Shown here: positions 47,693 through 57,514 of the stretch, one piece after another
Numbering within the stretch: position 1 is the stretch's first letter
How the letters are laid out: every line of letters starts with the position of its first letter
Source of the DNA: Pseudorhodoplanes sp.
GTDB lineage: Bacteria > Pseudomonadota > Alphaproteobacteria > Rhizobiales > Xanthobacteraceae
Length of the DNA: 64,000 nt
Assembly: GCA_019187085.1 (NCBI GenBank)
Contig: JABARS010000004.1
Span: 181,007-245,006 of the forward strand
Direction of reading: 5' to 3'
Program-made: the position numbers and the translations under genes
The notes under the pieces: generated by a model
Databases searched by the model: none
Seen by the model: the letters and a program-made list of their open reading frames with translations, nothing else
Told to the model about the DNA's origin: nothing

Positions 47693-48009
47693 TGGCCGCG
47701 AAGATCCGCAAGGGCGACAGCGTCGTCGTCATCACCGGCCGCGACAAGGGCCGCAAGGGCGAGGTGATCGAGGTGCGCCCCGACGAGGGCCGCGCGCTCG
47801 TGCGCGGCATCAACATGGTCAAGCGCCACCAGAAGCAGACCCCGCAGCGCGAGGGCGGGATCGTTTCCAAGGAATCGCCGATCCACCTGTCGAATATCGC
47901 GCTGCTGGACCCCAAGAGCGGCAAGCCGACCCGCGTCGGCTTCAAGACCATGAATGACGGGCGCAAGGTGCGCGTGGCCAAGCGTTCGGGAGTCGAGATC
48001 GATGGCTGA
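47692..48009 (+). CDS. rplX: 50S ribosomal protein L24
   Basis: 105 residues. The KOW motif is visible in [20 protein letters not shown], followed by [21 protein letters not shown]24 starts 50S assembly. Start ATG 47692; the frame is open upstream through rplN, which is not coding. It overlaps rplE by 8 bp. Confidence 0.97.
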   Translation: MAAKIRKGDSVVVITGRDKGRKGEVIEVRPDEGRALVRGINMVKRHQKQTPQREGGIVSKESPIHLSNIALLDPKSGKPTRVGFKTMNDGRKVRVAKRSGVEIDG

Positions 48010-48559
48010 TACACAGATCAGGCCGCGCCTGAAGACCCAGTTCGACGAGGTCATCCGCGGCAAGCTGACCGAGCAGTTCGGTTACAAGAACCGCATGCAG
48101 GTGCCCGTCCTGGAGAAGGTCGTGCTCAATATGGGCATCGGCGAGGGCGTCAACGACCGCAAGAAGGTCGAGAACGCCGCCGCCGACCTGTCGCTGATCG
48201 CCGGCCAGAAGGCGGTCATCACCCGGTCGCGCAAGTCGATCGCGACCTTCAAGCTGCGCGACGGCCAGGCGATCGGCTGCAAGGTCACGCTGCGCCAGGC
48301 GCGCATGTACGAGTTCATCGACCGGCTGGTGAACATCGCGCTGCCGCGCATCCGCGACTTCCGCGGGCTGAACCCGAAGAGCTTCGACGGCGGCGGCAAT
48401 TACTCGCTCGGGATCAAGGAACACATCGTGTTCCCGGAAATCGACTTCGACAAGGTGTCGGACGTCTGGGGTCTCGACATCACGATCTGCACCTCGGCGC
48501 GCAGCGACGATGAGGCGCGCGCGCTTCTGACCGCATTCAATTTCCCCTTCCGGCAGTGA
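48002..48559 (+). CDS. rplE: 50S ribosomal protein L5
   Basis: 185 residues from ATG 48002. LGQ-type signatures: [20 protein letters not shown] and [21 protein letters not shown]5 holds 5S rRNA in the central protuberance. An in-frame ATG 16 codons upstream lies in rplX and is not used. Confidence 0.97.
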   Translation: MADTQIRPRLKTQFDEVIRGKLTEQFGYKNRMQVPVLEKVVLNMGIGEGVNDRKKVENAAADLSLIAGQKAVITRSRKSIATFKLRDGQAIGCKVTLRQARMYEFIDRLVNIALPRIRDFRGLNPKSFDGGGNYSLGIKEHIVFPEIDFDKVSDVWGLDITICTSARSDDEARALLTAFNFPFRQ

Positions 48560-48599
48560 GAGCGCACGTCTCTCAGACGCGGATAGCCAGGAGAGCCTG

Positions 48600-48905
48600 A
48601 TGGCAAAGAAGAGTTCGATCGAGAAGGACAAGCGGCGCCGCCGCCTGGCCAAGAAGTTTTCGGGGCGGCGCGCCCGGCTCAAGGCGATCGTCGCCGACAA
48701 GACGAAGCCGATGGAAGAGCGCTTCGCGGCCTCGCTGAAGCTCGCCGAGGTGCCGCGCAATTCCTCGCGCACGCGCATCCACAACCGCTGCGAGGTGTCC
48801 GGCCGCCCGAAAGCCTATTACCGCAAGCTCAAGATGAGCCGCATCGCGCTGCGGGAGCTCGGCAACAAGGGCCTGATTCCGGGTCTCGTGAAGTCGAGCT
48901 GGTGA
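48600..48905 (+). CDS. rpsN: 30S ribosomal protein S14 (zinc-free type)
   Basis: 101 residues, the long form. [20 protein letters not shown] and [20 protein letters not shown] are present, but the CxxC...CxxC zinc ribbon is absent, so it needs no zinc. GGAG lies before ATG 48600. rpsH follows after 10 bp. Confidence 0.98.
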   Translation: MAKKSSIEKDKRRRRLAKKFSGRRARLKAIVADKTKPMEERFAASLKLAEVPRNSSRTRIHNRCEVSGRPKAYYRKLKMSRIALRELGNKGLIPGLVKSSW

Positions 48906-48915
48906 GGAGGGTCCG

Positions 48916-49314
48916 ATGGCAGTCAACGATCCGCTTGGCGATCTGATCACCCGCATCCGCAACGCGGCCGCGCGCAACAAGCCGAAGGTGTCCTCGCCCG
49001 GCTCGCGCCTGCGCACGAGCGTGCTCGAAGTGCTCAAGTCCGAGGGCTATATCCGCGGCTATTCGACCGTGGAGCACAAGGACGGCCGCAACGAGGTCGA
49101 GATCGAGCTGAAATATTTCGAGGGCGAACCGGCGATCCGCGAAATCTCGCGCGTCTCCAAGCCGGGCCGGCGCGTCTATGTGTCGGCCAGGCATCTGCCG
49201 CGCGTGAACAACGGGCTCGGAATCGCCATCATGTCGACGCCCAAGGGCGTCATGGCCGACCACGCCGCCCGCGACGCCAATGTCGGCGGCGAAGTCCTGT
49301 TGACGGTGTTCTGA
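48916..49314 (+). CDS. rpsH: 30S ribosomal protein S8
   Basis: 132 residues. [20 protein letters not shown] and [20 protein letters not shown] are diagnostic. S8 binds 16S rRNA and in E. coli represses the spc operon. rplF starts 2 bp later. Confidence 0.98.
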   Translation: MAVNDPLGDLITRIRNAAARNKPKVSSPGSRLRTSVLEVLKSEGYIRGYSTVEHKDGRNEVEIELKYFEGEPAIREISRVSKPGRRVYVSARHLPRVNNGLGIAIMSTPKGVMADHAARDANVGGEVLLTVF

Positions 49315-49316
49315 TC

Positions 49317-49850
49317 ATGTCGCGCATCGGCAAAAAAGCAGTCACGGTCCCCTCCGGCGTCACCGCCAATGTGCAGGGCCAGACCATCAGCGTGAAGGGC
49401 CCCAAGGGCACGCTGTCGCTCGTTCTCGACGAGACGCTGGCGGCCAAGCTTGAAGGCAATGCGCTGCAGATCGCCAAACGCGACGAGAGCCAGCGCGCCC
49501 GGTCGATGTGGGGCACCTCGCGCACGCTGGTGAACAACCTGGTGACCGGCGTCACCAAGGGCTTCGAGCGCAAGCTCGAAATCACCGGCGTCGGCTATCG
49601 TGCCGCCGTGCAGGGCAAGAACCTGCAGCTTTCGCTCGGCTACAGCCACGACGTCGTCTATCCGATCCCGGAAGGGATCGCGATCGCGACGCCCAAGCCG
49701 ACCGAGGTCGTGGTTTCGGGCATCGACCGCAAGAAGGTCGGGCAGGTGGCCGCGGAAATCCGCGAGTTCCGTCCGCCGGAGCCCTACAAGGGCAAGGGCG
49801 TGAAGTACGAGGGCGAATACATCTTCCGCAAGGAAGGCAAGAAGAAGTAA
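49317..49850 (+). CDS. rplF: 50S ribosomal protein L6
   Basis: 177 residues. [20 protein letters not shown] and [20 protein letters not shown] are diagnostic. L6 lies near the sarcin-ricin loop. rplR follows after 11 bp. Confidence 0.98.
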   Translation: MSRIGKKAVTVPSGVTANVQGQTISVKGPKGTLSLVLDETLAAKLEGNALQIAKRDESQRARSMWGTSRTLVNNLVTGVTKGFERKLEITGVGYRAAVQGKNLQLSLGYSHDVVYPIPEGIAIATPKPTEVVVSGIDRKKVGQVAAEIREFRPPEPYKGKGVKYEGEYIFRKEGKKK

Positions 49851-49861
49851 CGGAGCGCGCG

Positions 49862-50218
49862 ATGGCGAAGTTCAAGAATCCCACCGAGCGGCGCAAGGGG
49901 CGCGTGCGGCGTGCCATCAAGGCGGTGGCATACGGCCGCAAGCGGCTGTCCGTGCACCGCTCCGAGATGCACATCTATGCGCAGGTCATCGACGACGCGA
50001 AGGGCGTGACGGTGGCGAGCGCCTCCTCGCTGGAGAAGGATCTGCGCGGGGCGTCGGGCGCCAATATCGCGGCCGCCAAGGCGGTCGGCAAGCTTTTGGC
50101 CGAACGCGCGGTCGCCAAGGGCGTCAAGGACGTGGTGTTCGACCGCGGACGCTTTCTCTATCACGGCCGCATCAAGGCGCTGGCGGACGCCGCGCGCGAA
50201 GGCGGGCTGAATTTCTAG
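49862..50218 (+). CDS. rplR: 50S ribosomal protein L18
   Basis: 118 residues from ATG 49862. [40 protein letters not shown] and [20 protein letters not shown] are diagnostic. L18 binds 5S rRNA with L5. The frame is open upstream but the L18 core begins here. Confidence 0.97.
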   Translation: MAKFKNPTERRKGRVRRAIKAVAYGRKRLSVHRSEMHIYAQVIDDAKGVTVASASSLEKDLRGASGANIAAAKAVGKLLAERAVAKGVKDVVFDRGRFLYHGRIKALADAAREGGLNF

Positions 50219-50265
50219 ACGGGCGAAGAGGATCAGGGCCGCAAACGCCCGGAGGAACGAGACAC

Positions 50266-50835
50266 ATGGCACGAGAACCCAAACGCGAACGCAGCGGCGA
50301 GCGGGAAGAGCGCGACAGCGAGTTTGTCGACAAGCTCGTCCACATCAACCGCGTCGCCAAGGTGGTGAAGGGCGGCCGGCGCTTCGGCTTTGCCGCGCTC
50401 GTCGTGGTCGGCGACCAGAAGGGCCGGGTCGGCTTCGGCCACGGCAAGGCGCGCGAGGTGCCGGAAGCCATCCGCAAGGCGACCGACGCGGCCAAGCGCA
50501 ACCTGACGCGGGTGCCGCTGCGCGAAGGCCGCACGCTGCATCACGACGTGTTCGGCCGCCACGGCGCCGGCAAGGTGCATCTGCGCGCGGCCCCTCCCGG
50601 CACCGGCATCATCGCCGGCGGTCCGATGCGCGCGGTGTTCGACACGCTCGGCATGCAGGACGTGGTGGCGAAGTCGCTCGGCTCGTCCAACCCCTACAAC
50701 ATGGTGCGCGCGACCTTCGACGCCCTCAAGCGCCAGGATTCGCCGCGCACCGTCGCCGCCCGCCGCAGCATCAAGGTCTCCACCCTGCAGTCGCGTCGTC
50801 GCGAAGGCGGCGAGGCCGACGCTGCGGCCGACTGA
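50266..50835 (+). CDS. rpsE: 30S ribosomal protein S5
   Basis: 189 residues. [40 protein letters not shown] and [20 protein letters not shown] are diagnostic. S5 affects decoding fidelity; the spectinomycin-contact loop appears wild type (VVKGGR). rpmD follows after 26 bp. Confidence 0.98.
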   Translation: MAREPKRERSGEREERDSEFVDKLVHINRVAKVVKGGRRFGFAALVVVGDQKGRVGFGHGKAREVPEAIRKATDAAKRNLTRVPLREGRTLHHDVFGRHGAGKVHLRAAPPGTGIIAGGPMRAVFDTLGMQDVVAKSLGSSNPYNMVRATFDALKRQDSPRTVAARRSIKVSTLQSRRREGGEADAAAD

Positions 50836-50861
50836 GACATCGCAGGAAGCATAGGTCCGCC

Positions 50862-51059
50862 ATGGCGAACGCAAAAACCATCAAGATCGAGCAGGTCGGC
50901 AGCCCGATCCGCCGCCATTTGAAGCAGCGCCAGACCCTGATCGGTCTCGGCCTGAACAAGATCGGCCGCGTGCGCGACGTGCCGGATACGCCGGCGACGC
51001 GCGGCATGATCGCCAAGGTCGCCCATCTCGTGCGGGTGGTGGGAAACGAAGGAAAATAG
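50862..51059 (+). CDS. rpmD: 50S ribosomal protein L30
   Basis: 65 residues. [20 protein letters not shown] and [20 protein letters not shown] are diagnostic of the short bacterial L30. The spacer to rplO is 89 bp. Confidence 0.97.
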   Translation: MANAKTIKIEQVGSPIRRHLKQRQTLIGLGLNKIGRVRDVPDTPATRGMIAKVAHLVRVVGNEGK

Positions 51060-51148
51060 CGTGTCGTTGCCGGGCAGCCGGCAATCCGTCGTTTTCGGCA
51101 GGCGGACGCCCGGCCCGGGCGTGACCAGGAAGAGATGAGGACGCAACG

Positions 51149-51754
51149 ATGAAGCTCAACCAGATCGCGGACAATCCCGGCGCGCGCAAGAAGCGCGTGC
51201 GCATCGGGCGCGGCATCGGCTCCGGTTGCGGCAAGACCGGCGGACGCGGCGGCAAGGGCCAGACCGCGCGCTCGGGCGTGCGCATCAAGGGCTTCGAAGG
51301 CGGCCAGATGCCGCTGCATCGCCGGCTGCCCAAGCGCGGCTTCCGCAACACCGCCTTCGCCGAGACCTTCAACGAGGTCAATGTCGGCGACGTGCAGAAG
51401 GCGATCGATGCCGGCAAGCTCGACGCCGGCGCGCCGATCGATGTTGCCACCCTCGTCAAGGCCGGCCTGCTGCGCCGCGAGAAGGCGGGCGTGAAACTGC
51501 TCGGTGGCGGCGAGATCAAGGCGAAGGCGGCTTTCTCGGTCTGGCGCGCCTCGAAGTCCGCGGTCGCCGCGGTCGAGAAGGCGGGCGGCTCGGTGAAAAT
51601 CCTCGCCCCCGCCAAGCAGGCGCCGGGCGAACCCAAGGGCAAGAATGCGCGTTTTGCCGCCGGTCTCGACAAGCCGAAAGTGGCCGAGCCCGCCCCGAAG
51701 GCGGAAGGCAAGGCCGAAAAGCCCGCGAAATCCGCAAGCAAGGACGCCGGGTGA
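51149..51754 (+). CDS. rplO: 50S ribosomal protein L15 with basic C-terminal extension
   Basis: 201 residues, about 45 more than the common 150-160. The core is standard: [40 protein letters not shown] and [20 protein letters not shown]. After about residue 158 a Lys/Ala/Pro-rich tail follows ([20 protein letters not shown]). L15 binds 23S rRNA late in assembly. secY starts 50 bp later. Confidence 0.96.
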   Translation: MKLNQIADNPGARKKRVRIGRGIGSGCGKTGGRGGKGQTARSGVRIKGFEGGQMPLHRRLPKRGFRNTAFAETFNEVNVGDVQKAIDAGKLDAGAPIDVATLVKAGLLRREKAGVKLLGGGEIKAKAAFSVWRASKSAVAAVEKAGGSVKILAPAKQAPGEPKGKNARFAAGLDKPKVAEPAPKAEGKAEKPAKSASKDAG

Positions 51755-51804
51755 GCCCCATATGAAGCCTTCACGGCATCGGGGCTGACGGCAGGAGGAA
51801 ACAG

Positions 51805-53136
51805 ATGGTCTCCGCAGCGGAACAACTGGCGGCAAATCTGAATTTCTCGGCCTTCGCCAAGGCCGAAGAACTGAAGAAGCGCATCTGGTTCACGCTCGGG
51901 GCGCTGCTGGTCTACCGGCTCGGCACCTATATCCCGCTGCCCGGCATCGACCCGTCCGCCTGGGAACAGATTTTCCGCACCCAGGCCGGCGGCATCCTCG
52001 GCATGTTCAACATGTTCGCCGGCGGCGGCATCCAGCGCATGGCGATCTTTGCGCTGAACATCATGCCCTACATCTCGGCCTCGATCATCATCCAGCTGAT
52101 GACGACCGTGTCGCCGACGCTCGAGGCGCTCAAGAAAGAGGGCGAGGCGGGCCGCAAGACCATCAACCAGTACACGCGCTATCTCACCGTCCTGCTCGCC
52201 GCGTTCCAGGCCTACGGCATCGCGGTCGGCCTCGAAGGCGCCGGCAACGTGATTTCCGAGCCGGGCATGTTCTTCCGCATCTCCACGGTCATCACGCTGA
52301 CCGGCGGCACCATGTTCCTGATGTGGCTCGGCGAGCAGATCACCGCGCGCGGTATCGGCAACGGCATCTCGCTCATCATCATGGCCGGCATCGTCGCCGA
52401 GCTGCCCTCGGCCATCGCCGGCACGCTCGAGCTCGGCCGCCAGGGCGCGCTCTCGACCGGCCTGATCCTGGTCGTGCTGGTCATGGCGGTCGTCGTGATC
52501 GCCTTCATCGTGTTCATGGAGCGCGCGCAGCGCCGCCTGCTGATCCAGTATCCCAAGCGCCAGGTCGGCAACCGCATGTTCGAGGGCCAGTCCTCGCACC
52601 TGCCGCTCAAGCTCAACACCTCCGGCGTCATCCCGCCGATCTTCGCGTCCTCGCTCCTGCTGTTGCCGACCACGGTCGCTAACTTCAATGCCGGGCAGGG
52701 CCCGGGCTGGCTGACCACGATCACGACCGAGCTGTCGCACGGCCGCCCGCTCTTCCTCGTGCTCTATATCGCGCTGATCGTGTTCTTCGCGTTCTTCTAC
52801 ACCGCGATCGTGCTCAACCCGACCGAGACCGCGGACAATCTCAAGAAGCATGGCGGCTTCATTCCCGGCATCCGCCCGGGCGAGCGCACGGCCGAGTACA
52901 TCGACTATGTGCTCACCCGCATCACGGTGGTCGGCGCGATCTATCTCTCGATCGTCTGTCTGATCCCGGAAATCCTGATTTCCTATGCGGCGGTGCCGTT
53001 CTATTTCGGCGGCACCTCGCTCCTGATCGTGGTGAGCGTGACCATGGATACGGTCGCGCAGGTCCAGGGCCATCTGCTGGCGCATCAGTATGAAGGCTTG
53101 ATCAAGCGTTCGAAATTGCGGGGGCCGATGCGATGA
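51805..53136 (+). CDS. secY: Preprotein translocase subunit SecY
   Basis: 443 residues, ten predicted membrane helices (first at about 23-43). [36 protein letters not shown] and [20 protein letters not shown] are diagnostic. SecY is the protein-conducting channel of the inner membrane, working with SecE (at 20954) and SecG. It overlaps adk by 4 bp (ATGA), so translation is coupled. Confidence 0.98.
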   Translation: MVSAAEQLAANLNFSAFAKAEELKKRIWFTLGALLVYRLGTYIPLPGIDPSAWEQIFRTQAGGILGMFNMFAGGGIQRMAIFALNIMPYISASIIIQLMTTVSPTLEALKKEGEAGRKTINQYTRYLTVLLAAFQAYGIAVGLEGAGNVISEPGMFFRISTVITLTGGTMFLMWLGEQITARGIGNGISLIIMAGIVAELPSAIAGTLELGRQGALSTGLILVVLVMAVVVIAFIVFMERAQRRLLIQYPKRQVGNRMFEGQSSHLPLKLNTSGVIPPIFASSLLLLPTTVANFNAGQGPGWLTTITTELSHGRPLFLVLYIALIVFFAFFYTAIVLNPTETADNLKKHGGFIPGIRPGERTAEYIDYVLTRITVVGAIYLSIVCLIPEILISYAAVPFYFGGTSLLIVVSVTMDTVAQVQGHLLAHQYEGLIKRSKLRGPMR

Positions 53137-54077
53137 GACTGGTACTGCTGGGACCGCCCGGGGCGGGCAAGGGGACGCAGGCGCAGCGGCTGGTCGCGCG
53201 CCACGGCATCGTGCAATTGTCGACCGGCGACATGCTGCGCGCGGCGGTCGCCGCCGGCACGCCGGTCGGTCTGCGCGCCAAGGACATCATGGCGCGCGGC
53301 GAGCTTGTGCCCGACGACGTCGTGGTCGCCATTATCGCCGACCGCATCGCCCAGCCGGACGCCAAGAAGGGCTTCATCCTCGACGGGTTCCCGCGCACGG
53401 TTCCGCAGGCCGAGGCGCTCGACAGGCTCCTGGCCGAGCGCGGCCTCAAGCTCGACGCGGTGATCGAGCTGCAGGTCGACGACGGCATCCTGATCAGCCG
53501 AATCGAGCGGCGCGTCGCCGAGATGAATGCGCGCGGGGAACCCGTGCGCCCCGACGACAACCCCGAATCGCTCAAAAAGCGGCTCGCCGCCTATCACGCA
53601 CAGACCGCTCCGCTGTCGGCCTATTACCGGCGCAAGGGCACGCTCAAGACGACCGACGGCATGGCGCCGATCGATAGCGTCACCGCCGCCATCGCCCGCC
53701 TGCTCATGGTGGCTCCCGCCGCCCGCAAGGCGCCGAAGCGCAAGGCCCCCCGGGGCGCGACCCGCGGCGCCTCCAAAGCGCGCGTCCAGGCCCGCAAATC
53801 GGCCCGCAAAGCCGCTTCCGGCCGTGCCGCCGCCGGCAAGGGCAAAGCTAAGGCCGGGTCCAAAGCCCGGGCGAAAACGAAGACTAGGGCCAAGGCCAGA
53901 ACCGGGGCGAAAACCCGCAAGACCGGGTCCGCCAAGGGCGCTGCCAAGGGTGTTACCAAGCGTGCCGCCAAGCGCGCGCTCAGGAAGCGGACCGGGGCGG
54001 CGGGCCGCAAAACCGGCCGCGGAAAGGCCCGAAAAGGGCGCCCGGCGCGCGCGCGGAGGTTGACGAAGCGGCGGTGA
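53133..54077 (+). CDS. adk: Adenylate kinase fused to a histone H1-like basic tail
   Basis: 314 residues, where the family is usually about 190-215. Residues 1-193 are a complete short-LID adenylate kinase: P loop [33 protein letters not shown] and [11 protein letters not shown]. It interconverts ATP, AMP and ADP. Residues 196-314 are a low-complexity tail with 49 Lys/Arg, no Asp or Glu, and many Ala, Gly and Thr, like histone H1 or AlgP tails. The tail uses Arg codons such as AGG, AGA and CGG that are rare in the core. It could bind nucleic acid or ribosomes; that is inference. The reading frame is continuous, with no frameshift visible at the junction. Confidence 0.95.
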   Translation: MRLVLLGPPGAGKGTQAQRLVARHGIVQLSTGDMLRAAVAAGTPVGLRAKDIMARGELVPDDVVVAIIADRIAQPDAKKGFILDGFPRTVPQAEALDRLLAERGLKLDAVIELQVDDGILISRIERRVAEMNARGEPVRPDDNPESLKKRLAAYHAQTAPLSAYYRRKGTLKTTDGMAPIDSVTAAIARLLMVAPAARKAPKRKAPRGATRGASKARVQARKSARKAASGRAAAGKGKAKAGSKARAKTKTRAKARTGAKTRKTGSAKGAAKGVTKRAAKRALRKRTGAAGRKTGRGKARKGRPARARRLTKRR

Positions 54078-54088
54078 ATTCGTACATA

Positions 54089-54128
54089 GCCCGGCATTCA
54101 GTGGGAGATCGTTTGGACGATGCCGGGC
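54089..54128. repeat. CCCGG-armed hairpin in the adk-rpsM spacer
   Basis: GCCCGGCAT (54089-54097) pairs perfectly with ATGCCGGGC (54120-54128) across 22 nt. It starts 12 bp after the adk stop and has no T tract. It might stabilise the upstream mRNA or reduce read-through into rpsM. Confidence 0.65.
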
Positions 54129-54238
54129 CCCGGAGCGGCGGGGAGGGTGTCGTCTTAACCCTTTGCGGGCCATCCGGCGTGAGTGGATCGGACTATTGCG
54201 GCGGCCCCTCGATGGCGGTCGCCTGAAGGAGAGAAATC

Positions 54239-54607
54239 GTGGCCCGTATTGCAGGCGTCAACCTTCCGACCAACAAGCGCGTGATCGTCGCGCTTCAATA
54301 TATTCACGGCATCGGCGAGCACGCCGCGAATGCGATCGTGACCAAGCTCAATCTGCCGATGGAGCGTCGGGTCTCGCAGTTGACGGATGCCGAAGTGCTG
54401 CAGATTCGCGAAATGATCGACCGCGAACACACGGTCGAGGGCGACCTGCGCCGCGAGACGGCGCAGAACGTTAAGCGTCTGATGGATCTCGGCTGCTACC
54501 GCGGCCTGCGGCATCGCCGCGGTCTGCCGGTGCGCGGCCAGCGCACGCACACCAATGCGCGCACCCGCAAGGGGCCGGCCAAGGCCATCGCGGGCAAGAA
54601 GAAGTAA
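54239..54607 (+). CDS. rpsM: 30S ribosomal protein S13
   Basis: 122 residues from a GTG at 54239 with GAAGGAGAG upstream. [31 protein letters not shown] and [20 protein letters not shown] are diagnostic. S13 contacts the P-site tRNA and the 50S. First gene of the alpha operon. Confidence 0.98.
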   Translation: MARIAGVNLPTNKRVIVALQYIHGIGEHAANAIVTKLNLPMERRVSQLTDAEVLQIREMIDREHTVEGDLRRETAQNVKRLMDLGCYRGLRHRRGLPVRGQRTHTNARTRKGPAKAIAGKKK

Positions 54608-54673
54608 CGAGCGTTTTTTCTATCAAGGCGGCGAGGGCGCGGACGCGCGCCCGGACCCGCGAAGGGAACGAGA

Positions 54674-55063
54674 ATGGCGAAAGAGGCAGTCCGCGTCCGC
54701 CGGCGCGAAAAGAAGAACATCGCGTCGGGCGTCGCGCATGTGAATGCGTCGTTCAACAACACGATGATCACCATCACCGATGCCCAGGGCAACACCATTT
54801 CCTGGTCGTCGGCGGGCACGATGGGTTTCAAGGGCTCGCGCAAGTCCACGCCCTATGCGGCGCAGGTCGCGGGCGAAGACGCCGCCAAGAAGGCGCAGGA
54901 GCACGGCATGCGCACGCTAGAGGTCGAGGTCTCCGGACCCGGCGCGGGCCGTGAATCCGCGCTGCGTGCGCTGCAGGCGGCCGGTTTCACGATCACGTCG
55001 ATCCGCGACGTGACGCCGATCCCGCACAATGGCTGCCGCCCGCGCAAAAGGCGCCGGGTATGA
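54674..55063 (+). CDS. rpsK: 30S ribosomal protein S11
   Basis: 129 residues. [40 protein letters not shown] and [17 protein letters not shown] are diagnostic. S11 forms the 30S platform near the mRNA exit. Confidence 0.98.
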   Translation: MAKEAVRVRRREKKNIASGVAHVNASFNNTMITITDAQGNTISWSSAGTMGFKGSRKSTPYAAQVAGEDAAKKAQEHGMRTLEVEVSGPGAGRESALRALQAAGFTITSIRDVTPIPHNGCRPRKRRRV

Positions 55064-55164
55064 CGGAAACGCTGCTCCGACGGGCGGATGCTCCGTTCGT
55101 CGCCGCCGAACTTTCCCACGGGGCGGAGTGGGAAGCGCGGGAGACCACCGCGCCACTCAAGGCG

Positions 55165-56199
55165 ATGGGTGAGAACGTGACAATCCAGAAGAATTGGCAG
55201 GAACTGATCAAGCCGGGCAAGCTGCAGGTGAACCCGGGCGCCGATCCGCGGCGCGAAGCGACGCTCATTGCCGAGCCGCTCGAGCGCGGCTTCGGTCTGA
55301 CGCTGGGGAATGCCTTGCGGCGCATTCTCCTGTCGTCGCTGCAGGGCGCGGCGGTGCAGTCGGTGCATATCGACGGTGTGCTGCACGAGTTCTCCTCGAT
55401 CCCCGGCGTGCGCGAGGACGTCACCGACATCGTGCTCAACATCAAGGACATCGCCATCAAGATGCAGGGCGACGGTCCCAAGCGCATGGTGGTTAAGAAG
55501 AGCGGCCCCGGTCAGGTGACCGCCGGCGACATCTCCACCGTCGGCGACATCGTCGTGCTCAATCCCGACCTCGTCCTGTGCACGCTCGACGAGGGCGCCG
55601 AGATCCGCATGGAATTCACCGTCAATACCGGCAAGGGCTATGTCGCCGCCGAGCGCAACCGCCCGGAAGACGCCCCGATCGGTCTGATCCCGGTCGACTC
55701 GCTCTATTCGCCGGTGAAGAAGGTCTCCTACAAGGTCGAGAACACCCGCGAGGGCCAGATCCTCGACTACGACAAGCTCACCCTGCAGATCGAGACCAAC
55801 GGCGCGGTGCCGCCGGAGGACGCGCTCGCCTTCGCCGCGCGCATCCTGCAGGACCAGCTCAACGTGTTCGTCAATTTCGAGGAGCCGCGCAAGGAAGTTG
55901 GCCCCGCGGAAGCGATCCCCGATCTCGCCTTCAATCCGGCCTTCCTCAAGAAGGTGGACGAGCTCGAACTGTCGGTGCGTTCGGCGAACTGCCTGAAGAA
56001 CGACAACATCGTCTATATCGGCGATCTCGTGCAGAAGACCGAAGCCGAAATGCTGCGCACGCCAAATTTCGGCCGCAAGTCGCTCAACGAGATCAAGGAA
56101 GTGCTGGCGCAGATGGGCCTGCATCTGGGCATGGAAGTGCCCGGCTGGCCGCCGGAGAATATCGAGGACCTCGCCAAGCGGTTCGAGGATCATTATTAA
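55165..56199 (+). CDS. rpoA: DNA-directed RNA polymerase alpha subunit
   Basis: 344 residues from ATG 55165. The N-terminal domain starts [20 protein letters not shown] and has [20 protein letters not shown], the dimer and assembly region. The C-terminal domain ([40 protein letters not shown]) contacts UP elements and activators. The frame is open for 35 codons upstream to 55060, overlapping the rpsK stop, but that part is not alpha-like; I prefer 55165. Confidence 0.98.
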   Translation: MGENVTIQKNWQELIKPGKLQVNPGADPRREATLIAEPLERGFGLTLGNALRRILLSSLQGAAVQSVHIDGVLHEFSSIPGVREDVTDIVLNIKDIAIKMQGDGPKRMVVKKSGPGQVTAGDISTVGDIVVLNPDLVLCTLDEGAEIRMEFTVNTGKGYVAAERNRPEDAPIGLIPVDSLYSPVKKVSYKVENTREGQILDYDKLTLQIETNGAVPPEDALAFAARILQDQLNVFVNFEEPRKEVGPAEAIPDLAFNPAFLKKVDELELSVRSANCLKNDNIVYIGDLVQKTEAEMLRTPNFGRKSLNEIKEVLAQMGLHLGMEVPGWPPENIEDLAKRFEDHY

Positions 56200-56213
56200 G
56201 ACGCGCAATCCTT

Positions 56214-56236
56214 ATGCCCGGGACGAGCCCGGGCAT
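56214..56236. repeat. CCCGG-armed hairpin in the rpoA-rplQ spacer
   Basis: ATGCCCGGG (56214-56222) pairs perfectly with CCCGGGCAT (56228-56236) around ACGAG. It lies 15 bp after the rpoA stop and resembles the hairpin at 37909. Confidence 0.7.
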
Positions 56237-56265
56237 GATGAAGAGGGAAGCGAAGGAATAACGTC

Positions 56266-56691
56266 ATGCGTCACGGCAAGGCTCACCGGAAGCTCAACCG
56301 CAAGCCGGAACACCGCAAGGCCATGTTCGCCAACATGGCGGCGGCGCTGATCAAGCACGAGCAGATCGTGACCACGCTGCCCAAGGCCAAGGACCTGCGC
56401 CCGATCGTCGAGAAGCTCGTCACGCTCGGCAAGCGCGGCGACCTGCATGCCCGCCGCCAGGCGGTGGCGCAGATGCGCGACGTGGCGATGGTCAAGAAGC
56501 TCTTCGAGGTCATTGGCCCGCGCTACAAGGAGCGCAACGGCGGCTATACCCGCGTGCTCAAGGCCGGCTACCGCTACGGCGATTCCGCGCCGGTCGCGGT
56601 GATCGAGTTCGTCGACCGCGACGTCAACGCCAAGGGCCTCGATTCGGGTCCGGTGCCGGAGAAGAAGGTCGAGGAGACGGCGGCCGCGTGA
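56266..56691 (+). CDS. rplQ: 50S ribosomal protein L17
   Basis: 141 residues. [40 protein letters not shown] and [20 protein letters not shown] are diagnostic. Last gene of the ribosomal run. A strong terminator begins 25 bp after its stop, inside the next gene. Confidence 0.98.
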   Translation: MRHGKAHRKLNRKPEHRKAMFANMAAALIKHEQIVTTLPKAKDLRPIVEKLVTLGKRGDLHARRQAVAQMRDVAMVKKLFEVIGPRYKERNGGYTRVLKAGYRYGDSAPVAVIEFVDRDVNAKGLDSGPVPEKKVEETAAA

Positions 56692-57395
56692 CCGGCCGAC
56701 CCGTCAGGGCATTCGAAAGAGCGGCGCGATGCGCCGCTCTTTTTGTTTGTATCGCAGTCTCTCTGGCGGGCGTGGACCTGCAGGCCGCGTCCGGCACCCC
56801 GGTGGACCGCATGCTGCTCGCCGCCGTGCAGAAGGGCGATGCGAAGGCCGTGCGCGCGGTGCTCGCCGCCGGCGCGTCGCCGGACATGCGCGATAGTTCC
56901 GGCACGCCGCTCGTGCTTCTTGCCACCCACGCCAACCGGGTGGAGATCGCGCGCCTTCTGGTCGCCGCCGGCGCCGACGTCAACGCCAGGGACCGAATCG
57001 AGGACAGCGCCTTCCTCTATGCCGGCGCCGAAGGCCGCAACGACATCCTGAAGCTCATCCTGGCGTCCGGCAAGGCCGACCTCGGGAGCACCAACCGGTA
57101 TGGCGGCACCGCGCTGATCCCGGCCGCCCACCACGGCCATGTCGAGACGGTACGCATCCTGCTCGCGACGCCGATCGACAGAAATCATGTCAACAGGCTC
57201 GGCTGGACGGCGCTGCTCGAGGCGGTCATCCTCGGCGACGGCGGCCGCGCCCATACCGAGATCGTGCGGTTGCTGGTCGAGGCCGGCGCCGACGTCACCA
57301 TCGCCGACCGCGACGGCGCAACGCCGCTCGCCCATGCCAGGCGGCGCGGCTATGGTGCGATGACACGCATTCTGGAGAAAGCCGCAGGGCGTTAG
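56688..57395 (+). CDS. Exported ankyrin-repeat protein
   Basis: 235 residues from a GTG overlapping the rplQ stop. A signal peptide (core [16 protein letters not shown]) precedes about five ankyrin repeats from residue 42: [72 protein letters not shown] and [20 protein letters not shown]. Periplasmic, binding partner unknown. The rplQ terminator lies within the first codons, so expression needs read-through. No other in-frame start keeps a full signal peptide. Start confidence is lower than gene confidence. Confidence 0.85.
   Translation: MTGRPVRAFERAARCAALFVCIAVSLAGVDLQAASGTPVDRMLLAAVQKGDAKAVRAVLAAGASPDMRDSSGTPLVLLATHANRVEIARLLVAAGADVNARDRIEDSAFLYAGAEGRNDILKLILASGKADLGSTNRYGGTALIPAAHHGHVETVRILLATPIDRNHVNRLGWTALLEAVILGDGGRAHTEIVRLLVEAGADVTIADRDGATPLAHARRRGYGAMTRILEKAAGR
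56716..56746 (+). terminator. Intrinsic terminator of the rpoA-rplQ transcript, within the next gene's 5' codons
   Basis: AAAGAGCGGCGC (56716-56727) pairs perfectly with GCGCCGCTCTTT (56731-56742) around GAT, followed by T5 interrupted by G (tttttgttt). This is one of the strongest terminators in the window. The same bases encode AARCAALFV of the ankyrin protein's signal peptide if that gene starts at 56688. Confidence 0.9.
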
Positions 57396-57514
57396 CTCGC
57401 CCGCGCCGGATCAACAATCGGAGAGAGAACGATCGGAATTGCGGGTGCGCGCCCCGGTATCGCACTGCATGACGCAGGCGGACCACGCATCCGGCAAGCC
57501 AGAGGAGAACGCAG

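Noticed and set aside
53700..54077. Adk tail as a separate gene (histone-like protein)
   Set aside because: No start codon with ribosome-binding site at the junction and the frame is continuous with adk.
55060..55164. 35-codon extension of rpoA overlapping rpsK
   Set aside because: Alpha subunits begin at [10 protein letters not shown]; the extension has no family match, although the ATGA overlap with rpsK is tempting.
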